The notes under the pieces were generated by a model that was not told the DNA's origin, made no database searches, and saw only the letters and a program-made list of their open reading frames with translations. Below, piece after piece: positions 1-9,044 of a stretch of DNA of 64,000 nt. A program made the translations under genes and the position numbers. Source of the stretch: Pseudomonadota bacterium (GTDB lineage Bacteria > Pseudomonadota > Gammaproteobacteria > Xanthomonadales > Wenzhouxiangellaceae). How positions within the stretch are numbered: position 1 is the first letter of the stretch; each line of letters opens with the position of its first letter. Where the stretch lies: the NCBI GenBank assembly GCA_013285445.1, contig CP053448.1, forward strand, positions 682,001 to 746,000, in the 5' to 3' direction.

Positions 1-1
1 G

Positions 2-1381
2 CCGGGCAGTGGACAGCCCGGGTCGGCGCCGCCGCCGCTGATCGCCGCGCCGGAATCGTCACCCAAGCGTTCAACAGACCATCCGGCCGAACAGTTCAGC
101 CACTGGCTGCGGCGTGCCGCCGAGGCTTACCAGGAACAGGACATCGAGCAGTGGGTGGCGGCCTCCCGGCAGCTGCACAAGCTGCGTCCCTACAACCAGG
201 ACATCATGCGCCACCTGGTTGAAGGCAATGCCCGGCTGGGCAATCTATCCGAAGCCTTCGCGATGATGCTCAAGATGCAGCAGCAGGGCCTGGCCGAGAA
301 CTGGGACAAAATCGAGGCGGTCGAGCCCATGCGGCGGCACGATCTGTATTCGCACCTCAACGGACTGATGAAAGAAGCGGGTGAACCGGTCGGCGAAGTG
401 ACCGAGTGGTCGCGTCTGGAATCCGGCCAGGCCATGCCTGAAGCGCTGGCCTATGACAAGTCCGGCGACCGGGTGTTTGCCGGCACCGTGCGTGACGGGC
501 TGATCCTGGTAACGAGCGATGGGGAGAACTGGACCCGGTTCGTGTCCGCTGACAGCCTGCCGCAGCTGCAGGCGGTCTTCAGCCTGGCCGTGGATGCCGA
601 GCGTGGAGCGCTCTGGGTTGCCAGCGGTCGCGTCAGCCAGTTTCACGGCAGACCTCACCCGGATGGAGTCCGCAGCTCGCTGCTGCGACTGGATCTTGAA
701 AGCGGTGAGCTCGAGCAGGAATACCAGTTGAGCAAGGGCGGCGGCCGCAACCTGCTCGGCAATCTCGTGCTGGCTTCGGATGGCACGGTTTTCGCCAACG
801 ACATGGAATTGCCGTTCGTCTACTGGCTCAGGCCCGGCGCCGAGGCGCTCGAGCCGTTCTTCGGTCACGCCAATCTGGCGAGCCTGCGCGGTATGGCCCT
901 GTCGGGCGATGATCGTCTGCTGTACGTGGCAGACTACGAGCACGGTATTTTCATTGTCGATGCCAAAGCCGGCAAGCAGGCGTGGAAGCTGGCCGTTCCG
1001 GACACGCTCAACGAGGGCGGAATTGACGGGCTCTACTGGTGGGACGGTCATCTGGTCACCATCCAGAACGGGATTTCACCGCAACGCATCATGCGCCTGG
1101 AACTTGGCGAAGACGGACTGGGCGTGACCTCGGTCGCGCCGCTGGCCGCCGCGGTCGAATCGTTCGATACACCGACCTTCGGTTTCGTTCGGGACGATGA
1201 TCTGTTTTTCCTGGGGGGCAGCCACTGGCATCACGTTGATGCCCAGGGGGTGCCGGACGAGCCCTTGCCCGAGGTGCCGGTGCTGCGCGTGAACATTGCC
1301 GATGCCGCCAACCAGATCGTCGGTGAACATATTCTCCAGCAGCTGCGCCAGCAGATGGAGTCCGGCGACAGCGACCAGTAA
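2..1381 (+). CDS. Propeller-like protein with N-terminal helical region, 5'-truncated by the window edge
   Basis: The frame is open from base 2 to the stop at 1381, so the gene starts before the window; the GTG at 155 is only an internal candidate. The first ~85 visible residues are helical and charged and look like a TPR-type segment (AAEAYQEQDIEQWVAASRQ). The rest carries repeated Leu/Val-rich strands of beta-propeller style (LAYDKSGDRVFAGTVRDGL, LASDGTVFANDM, LSGDDRLLYVADYEHGIFIVD), as in SMP-30/gluconolactonase-like or NHL proteins. Catalytic residues cannot be assigned. It is followed convergently by the exonuclease gene, 36 bases away. Its function is unknown; a sensor or scaffold role is as likely as an enzymatic one. 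Confidence 0.6.
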   Translation, partial: PGSGQPGSAPPPLIAAPESSPKRSTDHPAEQFSHWLRRAAEAYQEQDIEQWVAASRQLHKLRPYNQDIMRHLVEGNARLGNLSEAFAMMLKMQQQGLAENWDKIEAVEPMRRHDLYSHLNGLMKEAGEPVGEVTEWSRLESGQAMPEALAYDKSGDRVFAGTVRDGLILVTSDGENWTRFVSADSLPQLQAVFSLAVDAERGALWVASGRVSQFHGRPHPDGVRSSLLRLDLESGELEQEYQLSKGGGRNLLGNLVLASDGTVFANDMELPFVYWLRPGAEALEPFFGHANLASLRGMALSGDDRLLYVADYEHGIFIVDAKAGKQAWKLAVPDTLNEGGIDGLYWWDGHLVTIQNGISPQRIMRLELGEDGLGVTSVAPLAAAVESFDTPTFGFVRDDDLFFLGGSHWHHVDAQGVPDEPLPEVPVLRVNIADAANQIVGEHILQQLRQQMESGDSDQ

Positions 1382-1417
1382 AGCCGGACGATATTGGCCA
1401 GTGCTTGGATCGGCCGT

Positions 1418-2329
1418 TTACGGGCGCTGCGGGATGCCGAGCAGCCGCTCCCGCATCGGGCGGCCGAAGCCGAGCCTGTCCATCAGGGCGTTGACGGCAT
1501 CGTGATCGGTGCGCTGGCGCGCCAGTCGGTTGACCTGACTGGCCATCGGTACGTCGGATTTCAGCCCGGTCAGCCGACGGGCCAGGCGCGCGGCCGACTC
1601 ATGCTGGCGCAGTCGCTGGGCCAGCTTCGAGGCGCCGCGAATGCTTAACCAGGCAATTTCGTCAAGCCGCCGATAGAGGGCGTCGAGGTCTCCGAAGTGC
1701 TGCAACAGGGCGGCAGCGGTTTTCGGGCCGACGCCGGGCACGCCGGGGATGTTGTCGATGCTGTCGCCGGTCAGGGCTAGAAAATCAGCCATCTGTTCCG
1801 GGCGCACGCCAAACCGGGCCTGTACCCCGGCGCCGTCCAGCCGGCGGCGGGGAAAGTCCCACCAGTGATCACCGTCTCCGATCAGCTGCGTCAAATCCTT
1901 GTCGCCGCTGATGACGCAGATGCGGCTGGCCCGGCGGCGGCAGCCTGCGGCCAGGGTGGCGATGAAGTCGTCGGCCTCGTGACGGGCATCGGACCACACC
2001 GAGATCCCGAGCGCCCGCGTCAGATCCTGGCACCAGGAAAACTGCTGTTTGAGTGCATCGGGAGCGGGTTCGCGATTGGCCTTGTAGTCGGGGTAGATTT
2101 CATTGCGAAAGGAGCGGGTCAGCGATTCATCGAAGGCCACCGCGATGTCGGTGGCACCGGTGCGCTCAAGCAGCTCGCACAGGAAACGGGCGTAGCCGTA
2201 GACGGCGTTGGTGGGTCGGCCGGCCGGGTCGGCGAAGGCCGCCGGAAGGGAATGCCAGGCGCGAAAGACATAGACGCTGGCATCGACCAGATAGGTCGGC
2301 CGGTCGGGCCTAGCTGCGTGCGCTGTCAT
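1418..2329 (-). CDS. 5'-3' exonuclease of the Pol I N-terminal/flap nuclease family
   Basis: 303 aa. It matches the stand-alone 5'-3' exonuclease family (ExoIX/Xni-like, PIN-like fold plus helix-hairpin-helix). Visible metal and DNA-binding motifs in order are LVDASVYVFRAWH near the N-terminus, FDESLTRSFRNEIYPDYKANR, ARHEADDFIATLA, VISGDKDLTQLI and the H3TH motif GDSIDNIPGVPGVGPKTA. The acidic residues expected for two-metal catalysis appear retained. Family members remove 5' flaps or RNA primers. It is longer than E. coli Xni (about 251 aa). The ATG at 2329 is the only well-placed start. The HNH gene lies 57 bases upstream on the same strand. Confidence 0.9.
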   Translation of the reverse strand: MTAHAARPDRPTYLVDASVYVFRAWHSLPAAFADPAGRPTNAVYGYARFLCELLERTGATDIAVAFDESLTRSFRNEIYPDYKANREPAPDALKQQFSWCQDLTRALGISVWSDARHEADDFIATLAAGCRRRASRICVISGDKDLTQLIGDGDHWWDFPRRRLDGAGVQARFGVRPEQMADFLALTGDSIDNIPGVPGVGPKTAAALLQHFGDLDALYRRLDEIAWLSIRGASKLAQRLRQHESAARLARRLTGLKSDVPMASQVNRLARQRTDHDAVNALMDRLGFGRPMRERLLGIPQRP

Positions 2330-2386
2330 CGACGTATTTCCGACAGGCGGACCGGCAAGCCGCTCCCGGAGCGCTGTGCAGCGCCA

Positions 2387-2989
2387 TCAGGCGTGCTGGC
2401 CGGTCAGGCGCTTGCGCAGGATGCTGTTGCGCGGGAAGTGGGCCAGCAGAAACTCCATCTGGTCGGCCAGGACCCGCCGTCCCTGCAGGTAGACATATTC
2501 GGCATGGGTCGGGGTGAACGGGATGGCAAGCAGCTGCATGCCGGCCTGCTCGGGTGTGCGTGAGCCCTTGTGGTTGTTGCAGCGCTTGCAGGCTGTAACC
2601 ACGTTCGCCCAGTCATCCTCACCGCCCAGGGCCAGCGGCTGCACATGATCGCGCGACAGCTGGCGATCAGGAAACTGGTCGCCGCAGTAAAGGCACAGGT
2701 TTTCGTCACGGCGAAACAGCGCCCGATTGGACAGCGGCGGCGTGTAGCGGTCGTAGAACTGGTGGGCGTTGGGATGGGAGCCGTGTGTGGCAATGATCGC
2801 GTTGACCGCAATCTCGGTGCGCTGCCCGCTGCGCGCATTGATGCCGCCGTGCAGGTGATAGAGGATGCTGCCCAGCGCATAGCTGACCTGATCGAGCACG
2901 ATCAGTCGAACCGCATCCTGATAACCGATCCACTCAAGCGGCATTCCGGTGATGTCGGTTCTGAGTACCTGCTGATCTAGATTCAACAT
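2387..2989 (-). CDS. HNH endonuclease family protein
   Basis: 200 aa. The centre holds a complete zinc-ribbon HNH core: CLYCGDQF, then LSRDHVQPLALGGEDDWANVV, then TACKRCNNHKGSRTPEQAGM, with two CxxC pairs and the His/Asn residues of the beta-beta-alpha-metal fold. The N-terminal 80 residues are unassigned. This architecture is common as a chromosomal, non-mobile HNH gene in gammaproteobacteria; the substrate is unknown. A GGAG sequence lies about 9 bases before the ATG. It is divergent from the DegP-like gene. No intron, phage or restriction context is visible. Confidence 0.85.
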   Translation of the reverse strand: MLNLDQQVLRTDITGMPLEWIGYQDAVRLIVLDQVSYALGSILYHLHGGINARSGQRTEIAVNAIIATHGSHPNAHQFYDRYTPPLSNRALFRRDENLCLYCGDQFPDRQLSRDHVQPLALGGEDDWANVVTACKRCNNHKGSRTPEQAGMQLLAIPFTPTHAEYVYLQGRRVLADQMEFLLAHFPRNSILRKRLTGQHA

Positions 2990-3013
2990 CTGGTGTTCTC
3001 CAGACCGCTCAAC

Positions 3014-3027
3014 CCCAATATGTTGGG
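3014..3027. promoter_or_regulatory. Near-perfect palindrome upstream of the HNH gene; only signal in the 2990-3316 divergent gap
   Basis: CCCAATATGTTGGG reads as a palindrome with a single mismatched central pair, 25 bases before the HNH start codon. It could be an operator. No convincing -35/-10 pair was found for either divergent gene in the 327-base gap; a weak -10-like CATATT overlaps the palindrome on the minus strand. Otherwise the gap holds GC-rich sequence without a coding signal. Confidence 0.3.
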
Positions 3028-3316
3028 TGGAACAATTCGAGCTGCGCCCCTATCATCCGGGTTTTGCCGGCAAATGCAACCCCGGCTGTCCGCGCGGCGG
3101 CGCCCGATCCGCCGGGTACACGCGTCGAGCGTTCTCCGGGCGGGACAGGCTGCCGGTTGCGGGGTAGTATGGTCGAGTCGTGAACGGATCGGCTGAGCGG
3201 GCGCATGCACCGGAGGCCAGGCAACGCGACACACCAGGCGGTGCCGTGATTCATGAAACCCTGTCCGGCTTGTCCAGTCAAAGGCCGGTGTCTGTCGCAC
3301 CACAAGGATGAGCTTC

Positions 3317-4684
3317 ATGATGCTGAGAATACGCCTGGTGTTGATTGCCGGCCTGCTGGCTTTGGCGCCACCTGTGCTGGCTGCACTGCCGGCGGCGGTC
3401 GGCGGCGAGCCGATGCCGTCGCTTGCACCAGTCCTCGAGGACGTGATGCCGGCGGTGGTCAACGTGCATACGCGAACGCGGGTCCAGGTTCGAACCAGCC
3501 CGTTTTTCGACGATCCCTTTTTCCGGCGCTTCTTTGATTTCCCGAGTGTGCCGCGCGAGCGAGTGCAGCAAAGCCTGGGCTCGGGTGTCATTGTGGACGC
3601 CGACGGCGGCTATATCCTGACCAATAACCACGTTATTGACGGTGCCGACGACATCGCCGTGCGGCTGCACGATGGGCGAGAGCTCTCGGCCGAGTTCGTC
3701 GGTGCGGATCGCGATACCGATCTGGCCGTGATCCGGATCGATGCAGGCGACCTGGCCGAGCTGCCGCTGGACGAATCCGGGAAGCTGAGGGTCGGTGACT
3801 TCGTGGTTGCGGTCGGCAACCCGTTCGGTCTCGGGCAGACGGTCACCTCGGGCATCGTCTCGGCGCTCGGCCGCAGCGGACTGCGGGGTCTCGAGTACCA
3901 GAACTTCATCCAGACCGACGCGTCGATCAATCCGGGCAACTCGGGGGGTGCCCTGATCAACCTGCGCGGCGAGCTGGTCGGGATCAATACCGCCATCTTC
4001 ACGCCCTCTGGCGGCAACGTTGGCATCGGCTTTGCCATTCCCGTCTCGACAGCCGAGTACGTCATGGGTCAGCTGATTCGCTACGGCGAGGTCCGTCGAG
4101 GCTCGTTCGGTGTCGAGTTGCAGGACCTCGACGAGGCGCTGCGCGAGGCCCTTGAGGTTCCGCCCAACCGCGGTGTGGTGATCGCCGGGCTGGCTGGTGA
4201 TTCGCCGCTGGCCGAGGCGGGGTTGCGGGTCGGCGACGTGATCGTTGAAATCGACCAGCGCCCGGTCGACGGTGTGCAGTCGCTGCGCAATATCGAGGGA
4301 CTGCTGGCTGTTGGCTCCCAGGTCCGGGTTGTCTTTGTGCGCGAAGGCAGGGAGCGTGCAGTGCGCGTGCCGATCGAGGAGGATCTCGATGCCCGCATCT
4401 CCGGCCGCCGGCTCGATAGCCGGCTCGACGGCGCCATGCTGGTGCGAATCCCGGAACGCAGCCGCGTGCGCGGCGTGCTGGTCGAGGACGTGCGGCGTCG
4501 CTCGAGTGCCTGGGAAGCCGGCCTGCGAGCCGGCGATATCGTGGTGGCGGTCAACCGCCAGGTGGTGCGCAACCTGGGTGAGCTGCGGCGCCAGTTCCCG
4601 GTAGCCGTCGATCGGGAGCTGCTGCTGGAAATCCGGCGTCGAGGCGTGGGTTATCTGGTCACGTTCGAGCCGGCGGAGGAGTGA
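3317..4684 (+). CDS. DegP/DegQ-type periplasmic serine endoprotease with two PDZ domains
   Basis: 455 aa from the ATG at 3317, preferred because AAGGA lies 8 bases before it; an in-frame ATG at 3308 lies inside that Shine-Dalgarno sequence. A signal peptide (about residues 1-23, ending VLA) leads to a trypsin-like domain with catalytic His in TNNHVI (105), Asp in DTDLAV (135) and Ser in NPGNSGGAL (209). Two PDZ domains follow (about 255-345 and 370-450; GDVIVEID and GDIVVAVN). Known members degrade or chaperone misfolded envelope proteins as trimers and larger cages. The length fits DegQ/DegP (about 450 aa). The following protease gene is separated by 90 bases. Confidence 0.93.
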   Translation: MMLRIRLVLIAGLLALAPPVLAALPAAVGGEPMPSLAPVLEDVMPAVVNVHTRTRVQVRTSPFFDDPFFRRFFDFPSVPRERVQQSLGSGVIVDADGGYILTNNHVIDGADDIAVRLHDGRELSAEFVGADRDTDLAVIRIDAGDLAELPLDESGKLRVGDFVVAVGNPFGLGQTVTSGIVSALGRSGLRGLEYQNFIQTDASINPGNSGGALINLRGELVGINTAIFTPSGGNVGIGFAIPVSTAEYVMGQLIRYGEVRRGSFGVELQDLDEALREALEVPPNRGVVIAGLAGDSPLAEAGLRVGDVIVEIDQRPVDGVQSLRNIEGLLAVGSQVRVVFVREGRERAVRVPIEEDLDARISGRRLDSRLDGAMLVRIPERSRVRGVLVEDVRRRSSAWEAGLRAGDIVVAVNRQVVRNLGELRRQFPVAVDRELLLEIRRRGVGYLVTFEPAEE

Positions 4685-4774
4685 CGGAAACGGCCGGGGG
4701 CGCCCCGGTATCCTGTACGCGGGCGGCGCCGTGACGTAAGATCATAGCGGCTTTGCTGCCGGTAACGGTGAACG

Positions 4775-6073
4775 ATGAACGTATCTGCGCGACTGGCCCT
4801 TCTGGTCCTCCTGCCGGCTGTCTCGGCTGCCGCGGTGCCGCTGTCTGACGTCCAGCTGGCCCACCTGAGGCATCTGGCAGTCGGCGAGACTGCTGTGCTT
4901 GATTCGTTTCCCGTGACCGAGACCGACCGCGCGGCGGTGCAGTTGGAGCGGATCGAGATGGCTGCGCCAGGCGCCCGGTTGATCATCTCGGACCCGGGCG
5001 GCACCCGGGAACGAGCGCTTTCGATCGGGCCGGTGTTTGTCGGCCGCTCCCGCGACGTGCCGGGGTGGCGGGCCTACCTGCGCCTCGATCCGGACACCGG
5101 TCGTCTCGGCGGTGCGGCCCACGGCCCTGGCGGTCTGCTCGAGCTTCACGCGGTCAGCGGCCCGGGCGGTTTCGAAGTGTCGTTGCGCGAGCCGTTCGAC
5201 TCGCTGCCTGCCGGCGTGCAGGCCACAAGCCGTTGCGGCAATGCCGACCTGCCGATCGACGGGATTGCCGGACAGATGACGGGCCGGCCACCCGGCCGTC
5301 CGGCGGGCGCTGCTGATCGCGCCGCTTTGCTGCGCCTGGGTGTGCTGGCGATCGATACTGACAAGGAGTGGCTTGACCGCCGCTTCGGTGACGATACCGC
5401 TGCGGCGCTCGACTGGCTGGTCGACCTGCTGCTGGCCAGTAACGCCATTTTCGAGTCGCAGCTTGACCTGCGCATGCTGCAGGGGGACACCCTGCTCCGG
5501 GTCGGCACCGACCCGTACACTGAGACCGGATCGGGCGCCGGCTTTGCCCATCTGTCGGAATTCGGCCAGTACTGGAGCAGCAACTACGCGGGCATCGATC
5601 GCACGCATGCCGCCCTGGTATCCGGTCGCGCCAGTTCGGGGTGGTCGGCCTCGGGGATTGCCTGGGTCGACAGCTACTGCCAGACCCAGTCCAGCGGGGG
5701 CAGCTACAGCGTCAACCAGCTGTTCTGGAGCAGCGGGGTGGCCGTTGCCTCCAGCGCCCGAGTGTTCGCGCACGAAATCGGCCACAATCTCGGCTCGGCG
5801 CATACCCACTGCTACAGTCCGCCGGTCGACCAGTGCTACAACGCCGAGCCCGGCTGCTACAGCGGCGGCGTGAGCTGTCCGGCGGCTGGCTCGGGCAGCC
5901 TGATGAGCTATTGCCACGTGCCGGGCCCCAACGGCGCCGATTGCGGGTCGAACCGGCTGGAACTCGCACCGCAGGTCGAATCGCTGCTCCGGGCGCAAGT
6001 CGACCACCAGACCGCTGTCACCGCCTGTCTGTCGACCAGCCCGGTCCTGTTTGCCGATTCCTTCGAGCCGTGA
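4775..6073 (+). CDS. Secreted metzincin zinc metalloprotease (M12-like) with C-terminal FADSFEP tail
   Basis: 432 aa. A signal peptide (about 1-20) and a propeptide-like region (to about 185) precede a metzincin domain. The extended zinc motif HEIGHNLGSAH begins at residue 333 (ligands His333, 337, 343) and Met377 in GSLMSYC is the Met-turn. Cysteines cluster around the active site (CYSPP, CYNAEPGCYSGGVSC), suggesting disulfides and extracellular action. Similar enzymes are peptidyl-Asp/reprolysin-like secreted proteases. The last residues VLFADSFEP resemble a short acidic FxDxFE-type end seen on many secreted proteins of Xanthomonadales-like bacteria; a sorting role is inference. Confidence 0.88.
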   Translation: MNVSARLALLVLLPAVSAAAVPLSDVQLAHLRHLAVGETAVLDSFPVTETDRAAVQLERIEMAAPGARLIISDPGGTRERALSIGPVFVGRSRDVPGWRAYLRLDPDTGRLGGAAHGPGGLLELHAVSGPGGFEVSLREPFDSLPAGVQATSRCGNADLPIDGIAGQMTGRPPGRPAGAADRAALLRLGVLAIDTDKEWLDRRFGDDTAAALDWLVDLLLASNAIFESQLDLRMLQGDTLLRVGTDPYTETGSGAGFAHLSEFGQYWSSNYAGIDRTHAALVSGRASSGWSASGIAWVDSYCQTQSSGGSYSVNQLFWSSGVAVASSARVFAHEIGHNLGSAHTHCYSPPVDQCYNAEPGCYSGGVSCPAAGSGSLMSYCHVPGPNGADCGSNRLELAPQVESLLRAQVDHQTAVTACLSTSPVLFADSFEP

Positions 6074-6152
6074 TGCGCAGGCCGGGTGCCTTCACGCTTG
6101 TTGACCTTCGCGGCCGGTCTGCTACTTTGTCGGTTCCTGATTCCGGCAGTGA

Positions 6153-7280
6153 GTGAGCCGTCAAGCGGTGAGCCAGACCCACTACCTGAAGTTCGACCCG
6201 GAACGGCCAGGCTGCGTCGTTGCCGGCGGTGACTGGCGGGTCGATTATCTGACGGCACTCGAACGCCGGCTGAAGGCCGTATGCGAGGCGCCGGCGGTTA
6301 TCGATGCGCGCGCCATCGAGCATCTTGATACGGCCGGAGCGCTGCTGCTGGTTCGGGCAGCGACGCGCTGGCAAATCGAGCCGGAGGCCGTTGTGCTTGA
6401 CCGGCGACACCAGCCGCTGTTTGACACAGTCCGCGAGGCGCTGGCGCGAGACGGTGATCTGGATCCCGAGCCGTCGGCCGGATGGAAGCTGTTTCTGGCC
6501 GGTATCGGCCAGGCGCTGGCCGGCTTTGGCGGTCACCTGCGCCTGCTGCTCGGGTTTCTCGGACTGGTGCTGTCAACCCTGATGGCCACGCTGATTCGGC
6601 CACGTCAGTGGCGGGTCACGGCAACCGTCCATCATATGCAGGAAACCGGGCTCAACGCACTGCCCCTGGTCATGTTGCTGAGTTTTCTGGTCGGTGCCGT
6701 GGTTGCGTATTTGGGCGCAACGGTGCTGCGTGATTTCGGAGCCGAACTGTTCGTTATCGACTTGATCAGCTATTCGTTCCTGCGCGAATTCGGGGTGCTG
6801 CTGACCGCGATTCTGCTGGCCGGTCGCACGGCCAGCGCATTCACCGCACAGATCGGCACGATGAAGTCACGCGAGGAGATCGATGCCATGCGCACGCTCG
6901 GCCTGGATCCGGTCGTCTTGCTGGTGCTGCCGCGGTTGCTGGCGCTGATCGTGATGCTGCCGATCCTGGCCCTGCTGGCGACCCTGGCGGGCTTCGGCGG
7001 CGGTCTGGCGGTCTCGGCGCTGTCGCTGGATATCTCCCCGGACATGTTTGTCCATCGGCTTGAGCAGACGCTGGCACTGCGCCACTATCTGGTCGGGCTG
7101 GCCAAGGCACCGGTCTTTGCGTTGATCATTGCTCTGGTGGGCTGTCTGGAAGGCTTCAAGGTTGCCGGCACCGCCCAGTCGGTGGGCGAGCGGACCACCT
7201 CGGCTGTGGTGCAGTCGATTGCCCTGGTGATCGTGATCGACGCTCTGGCAGCGGTCTTTTTCATGGAGATCGGCTGGTGA
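6153..7280 (+). CDS. MlaE/YrbE-type ABC transporter permease with N-terminal STAS-like domain
   Basis: 375 aa from GTG at 6153; a second in-frame GTG lies a few codons on. The first ~105 residues look like a STAS/NTP-binding-like domain (VIDARAIEHLDTAGALLLV), the role played by MlaB in E. coli, here fused. The remainder is the MlaE permease fold with about five membrane segments and the conserved GRTASAFTAQIGTMKSREEIDAM region, interrupted here only for citation. It starts a four-gene Mce operon (permease, ATPase, MCE protein, lipoprotein) with 4-base overlap to the ATPase. Such systems move phospholipids or related lipids across the envelope; substrate and direction are not visible. Confidence 0.9.
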   Translation: MSRQAVSQTHYLKFDPERPGCVVAGGDWRVDYLTALERRLKAVCEAPAVIDARAIEHLDTAGALLLVRAATRWQIEPEAVVLDRRHQPLFDTVREALARDGDLDPEPSAGWKLFLAGIGQALAGFGGHLRLLLGFLGLVLSTLMATLIRPRQWRVTATVHHMQETGLNALPLVMLLSFLVGAVVAYLGATVLRDFGAELFVIDLISYSFLREFGVLLTAILLAGRTASAFTAQIGTMKSREEIDAMRTLGLDPVVLLVLPRLLALIVMLPILALLATLAGFGGGLAVSALSLDISPDMFVHRLEQTLALRHYLVGLAKAPVFALIIALVGCLEGFKVAGTAQSVGERTTSAVVQSIALVIVIDALAAVFFMEIGW

Positions 7281-8071
7281 GCGGGTCGTCGCAGGAGCAT
7301 CAGCCGGTGATCCGGGTCTCTGGCCTGGTCAATCGGTTCGGCACCCAGGTCGTGCATGACGGGCTCGATCTGACCGTGCGCCGCGGAGAGATACTCGGTA
7401 TTGTCGGCGGATCGGGCAGCGGCAAATCGGTGCTGATGCGCGCCATACTGGGGTTGCGGCCCTCCCAGGCCGGCACCATCGAGGTGCTGGGCGCGCAGGT
7501 CTCGCAGGATCCTCGGGCCCAGGACATCGTGCGACGGAGCAGCGGCGTGCTGTTTCAGGACGGCGCTTTGTTTTCCTCCCTGACCGTGCGCGAGAATGTC
7601 GAGGTGCCGCTCAAGACCCATTGTCGTGACTTGCCGGCCGAGCTTCGCTGCGAGCTGGCGCGGCTGAAGGTGCGCCTGGTCGGGCTGCCGGTGGCTGCCT
7701 GCGCCAAGCTGCCCTCGGAGTTGTCCGGAGGCATGCGCAAGCGGGCCGGGCTGGCCCGTGCCCTGGCGCTCGATCCGGAGTTGTTGTTTCTCGACGAGCC
7801 GACTGCTGGCCTGGATCCGATCGGTGCAGCGGCGTTCGATCAGCTGCTGCGTACGCTCAAGGATGCGCTGGGCCTGACGGTATTCCTGATCACACACGAT
7901 CTTGATACGCTCTATGCGATCTGCGATCGCGTCGCCGTGATTGGTGAGCAGAAGATCCTCGTCACTGGCACCATCGACGAGGTTGCCGGCTATGATCACC
8001 CTTGGGTGCGCGATTACTTCAACGGACCGCGGGCGCGCCAGGCAGCGAACGCACAACAGGCAAGGAGATGA
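7277..8071 (+). CDS. MlaF-type ABC transporter ATPase
   Basis: 264 aa, overlapping the permease by GTGA. Walker A GGSGSGKS, signature LSGGMRKRAGLARAL, Walker B LLFLDEPTAGLDP and the H-loop ITHD are all present, so it should be an active ATPase. The signature LSGGMRKR is characteristic of the Mla/Mce subfamily. It energises the permease encoded just upstream and works with the MCE protein downstream. Confidence 0.93.
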   Translation: MSGSSQEHQPVIRVSGLVNRFGTQVVHDGLDLTVRRGEILGIVGGSGSGKSVLMRAILGLRPSQAGTIEVLGAQVSQDPRAQDIVRRSSGVLFQDGALFSSLTVRENVEVPLKTHCRDLPAELRCELARLKVRLVGLPVAACAKLPSELSGGMRKRAGLARALALDPELLFLDEPTAGLDPIGAAAFDQLLRTLKDALGLTVFLITHDLDTLYAICDRVAVIGEQKILVTGTIDEVAGYDHPWVRDYFNGPRARQAANAQQARR

Positions 8072-8075
8072 CGCC

Positions 8076-9044
8076 GTGGAACCACGTGCCAACCATGTTC
8101 TGATCGGAGCCTTCACCCTGCTCGGGGTGGCGCTGCTGATCGCCGGCGGGCTGTGGTCAGCCCGCTGGGCCAGCGAACAGGCCTGGCAATACTACGAGGT
8201 GCACTTTCCGCAGCCGGTCAGCGGACTGTCGGTGGGCAGCGTCGTTCAGTACAACGGCATCAACATGGGCAGCGTGCGGGATCTGTACCTCGCCTCCGAA
8301 GATCCCAGCCGCGTGGTTGCACTGATTCGGCTCAGCGCCGAAGCGCCGGTGCGTGAGGACACAACCGCGCGCCTGGCGGTTTCCGGGCTGACCGGTGTAT
8401 CGACCATCCAGCTGCGCGGCGGTCAGCCCGACAGTCCGCCGCTCGAGCCGCCCCCGGGCGCTGATCATGCGCGCATCGTGGCCGAGGAGTCGGCCCTGCA
8501 GCGGCTGCTCGAGACCTCCGAGGACATTGCCACGACCGCCAGCAAGGTGATGCTCAGGCTGCTGGAGTTCCTGAGCGAGGACAATGCCGAACGCGTTGCC
8601 ATGACGCTTGACAACATCGATCGGTTCACGACCGCCTTGAGCGGAGAAAGCGCCCTGATCGAGGAGACCGTTCGCAATGTGCATGCCGGTAGCGCGCAAC
8701 TTGACCAGGCGGTCACCGACATCCGCGCGCTGGTTGCCGAGGCCACGCGCGTTGTGGGGCACCTCGACTCAAGCCTGTCCGATACGGTGCCGGAAGTCAG
8801 CGCTGATCTGCGCGAGACCATGCAGCAGCTGGCCAGAACCGCCGAACGCATTGATCGGATGGTGGCCCGCAACGAGTCCGCCGTGGCGGCATTCGGCGAT
8901 CAGGTGCTGGTGCCGCTGGGGCCGGCAGTCGATGAGCTGCGGCTGTTGCTGCTCGAGCTGTCGCAACTGACCCGTCGTTTCGAGCGTCACCCGGTGGGTT
9001 TCCTGCTGGGTGATGAACAGCCCGAGGAGTACCGACCGCAATGA
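8076..9044 (+). CDS. MCE-domain (MlaD-like) membrane-anchored lipid-binding protein
   Basis: 322 aa from GTG at 8076, chosen because AAGGAG lies 8 bases upstream and it starts 4 bases after the ATPase stop; the frame remains open further upstream inside the ATPase gene. One N-terminal membrane segment (about residues 9-28) is followed by one MCE domain (YYEVHFPQPVSGLSVGSVVQYNG to about residue 115) and a long alpha-helical coiled-coil region (about 130-310). The helical tail is as in single-MCE proteins that form hexameric rings with a helical tube bridging the periplasm. Confidence 0.9.
   Translation: MEPRANHVLIGAFTLLGVALLIAGGLWSARWASEQAWQYYEVHFPQPVSGLSVGSVVQYNGINMGSVRDLYLASEDPSRVVALIRLSAEAPVREDTTARLAVSGLTGVSTIQLRGGQPDSPPLEPPPGADHARIVAEESALQRLLETSEDIATTASKVMLRLLEFLSEDNAERVAMTLDNIDRFTTALSGESALIEETVRNVHAGSAQLDQAVTDIRALVAEATRVVGHLDSSLSDTVPEVSADLRETMQQLARTAERIDRMVARNESAVAAFGDQVLVPLGPAVDELRLLLLELSQLTRRFERHPVGFLLGDEQPEEYRPQ

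Noticed and set aside
155..1381. GTG at 155 as the real start of the first gene
   Set aside because: The frame is open and protein-like to the window edge with no Shine-Dalgarno sequence before 155, so the gene is truncated.
8071..8080. MCE gene starting upstream at 7941
   Set aside because: That start lies deep inside the ATPase gene and gives a non-conserved extension; GTG at 8076 has a good ribosome-binding site and precedes the membrane anchor directly.
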